From Nostoc sp. XA010 (GTDB lineage: Bacteria; Cyanobacteriota; Cyanobacteriia; Cyanobacteriales; Nostocaceae): a DNA stretch of 64,000 nucleotides. The translations under genes and the position numbers were made by a program. Shown here in pieces: positions 63,148 to 64,000 of this stretch (within the stretch, counting starts at the first letter, position 1; each line of letters begins with the position of its first letter). The notes beneath the pieces were generated by a model that made no database searches, was not told the origin of the DNA, and was given only the letters and a program-made list of their open reading frames with translations. The stretch spans positions 1 through 64,000 of the forward strand of contig NZ_JAIVFX010000029.1 of NCBI RefSeq assembly GCF_020829625.1, in the 5' to 3' direction.

Positions 63148-64000
63148 GTGAAGAAACAAATTCTTGCAATCGGAATTTTTATTTTATCTCTCATTTTACC
63201 GCTCAAGGTTTCAGCGCAGAATAATGACGAGATTTATGTATTTGGTGATAGCCTCTCTGATACAGGCAATGTATTCAATACCACAGGCGGAATCATTCCT
63301 CCAAGTCCAACTTACTTTAATGGACGTTTTTCTAATGGGCCAATTTGGGTGGAATATCTCGCCTTAGATTTAGGATTAAAGTTGAATCTAAACACTAACT
63401 TTGCCTATGGTGGCGCAACCACAGGGTCTAAGAATATCGGTATTGCGAGTTTACCAGGATTGCAGCAACAGATTAATAGCTTTACATTAGCAAATCCTTC
63501 TGCAAACCCTAACGCTCTCTACGTTGTCTGGGCTGGTACGAATGATTATTTAGATTACTTTTTTGATGCTATTCCTAATCCTACCCAAGCAGTCAACAAT
63601 TTATTAATGGCAGTGACATCACTTGCTGCTATTGGTGCTAAAAAGTTTGTAGTAGTTAACTTACCAGATTTAGGAAAGTTTCCAGTTACAGGCGGCAATA
63701 ATCAAGATTCTAGCTTACTAAGCACTTTTATCAATACACACAACTCCAGTTTGACTGCAAATCTCAACTTTTTGAGCCAGCAACTCAGCCCTGATATCAA
63801 TATTATTTCTCTTAATGTTAATTCTCTATTCAATAGAATCATCGCGGCTCCAGGAGAATTCGGTTTTGCAAATGTTACCGAATCTTGTGTTGGAGACTTA
63901 TCGGTAGTGCCTATTAATGTTCCCAAGCAGTCAGTTACTTGTGAACCAGATAAGTTTTTATTTTGGGATCAAGTCCATCCTACAACCTCCGCTCACAAAC
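63148..64000 (+). CDS. Secreted GDSL (SGNH) esterase/lipase, partial
   Basis: From GTG 63148 the frame is open to the window end (284 residues so far). A signal peptide (KKQILAIGIFILSLILPLKV, cleavage near VSAQ) is followed by block I VFGDSLSDTGN (catalytic Ser), block II FAYGGATTG, block III WAGTNDY and block V DQVHPT (Asp and His), so the active site is complete. It is 41 bp downstream of the KASIII-like gene on the same strand and may be part of the operon, though such esterases are common alone. Overlapping shorter frames were ignored. Confidence 0.88.
   Translation, partial: MKKQILAIGIFILSLILPLKVSAQNNDEIYVFGDSLSDTGNVFNTTGGIIPPSPTYFNGRFSNGPIWVEYLALDLGLKLNLNTNFAYGGATTGSKNIGIASLPGLQQQINSFTLANPSANPNALYVVWAGTNDYLDYFFDAIPNPTQAVNNLLMAVTSLAAIGAKKFVVVNLPDLGKFPVTGGNNQDSSLLSTFINTHNSSLTANLNFLSQQLSPDINIISLNVNSLFNRIIAAPGEFGFANVTESCVGDLSVVPINVPKQSVTCEPDKFLFWDQVHPTTSAHK

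Noticed and set aside
1..64000. tRNA or rRNA genes
   Set aside because: I looked for T-loop (GGTTCGAATCC-like) and rRNA core motifs by eye and saw none; a covariance-model scan would be decisive.

Overview
The window looks like the chromosome of a filamentous, heterocyst-type cyanobacterium of the Nostoc/Anabaena group. The evidence is: very many GCGATCGC-type (HIP1) octamers; short G-rich and heptamer-type tandem repeats plus interspersed palindromic repeats between (and inside) genes; large multidomain PAS/GAF histidine kinases; a circadian LdpA homologue; an NB-ARC and a NACHT NTPase; and a sugar-uptake locus like that of facultatively heterotrophic or symbiotic Nostoc. This is inferred from content; no rRNA or other marker gene is present. 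I found no tRNA, rRNA, CRISPR array or intact transposase.

Layout. 1-3.8 kb: end of an unknown gene, a nuclease-fold hypothetical, an R3H/SpoIIIAA-like ATPase and ldpA. 3.9-17.3 kb: a signalling block with a 1459-aa GAF/8xPAS kinase translationally coupled to a REC-PAS-kinase, then on the other strand a CACHE hybrid kinase coupled to a REC-GGDEF-EAL protein, and a REC-kinase. 17.8-25 kb: housekeeping genes (MOSC protein, signal peptidase I, dihydroorotase, TsaE, YvcK/CofD-like protein, RuvC) and a candidate structured RNA at 21.9 kb. 26-36 kb: a NACHT NTPase, a stand-alone CheB with zinc-ribbon-like tail, a 1410-aa CheB-CheR-PAS-kinase-REC fusion, a 32-aa membrane protein with a strong ribosome-binding site, a single-domain response regulator, and two miniature inverted-repeat elements. 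36.3-46.5 kb: a sugar locus: truncated LacI-type regulator, gluconokinase, periplasmic sugar-binding protein, ABC ATPase, permease, MFS sugar porter and OprB-type porin. 46.5-56 kb: accessory and decaying genes (response-regulator fragment, NADAR protein, phytochrome-like GAF kinase, TIR-like protein, PhnD-like lipoprotein, DUF3365 and Ser/Thr-kinase fragments, an NB-ARC gene with an in-frame stop near its 5' end). 56-64 kb: MltA transglycosylase, a hypothetical, a frameshifted haloacid dehalogenase, then an unusual ThDP enzyme / KASIII-like pair followed by a secreted GDSL esterase that runs off the window.

How the parts fit. The sugar locus forms a complete outer-membrane to cytoplasm route (porin, two inner-membrane systems, sugar-acid kinase), but its divergent LacI-type regulator has lost its sugar-binding domain and the ABC operon has a leader that can form alternative hairpins. 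The signalling genes are mostly coupled pairs with overlapping ATGA junctions.

The most unusual theme is repeats written into proteins: at least six coding regions (ldpA, three kinases, one of them twice, and pyrC) carry in-frame copies of repeats also found between genes, including the same HATPase loop in two separate kinases. Other leads are the two structured intergenic regions (21.93-22.06 kb and 51.0-51.3 kb), the TA-ended miniature elements, and the ThDP/KASIII pair whose KAS partner appears to lack the catalytic histidine.
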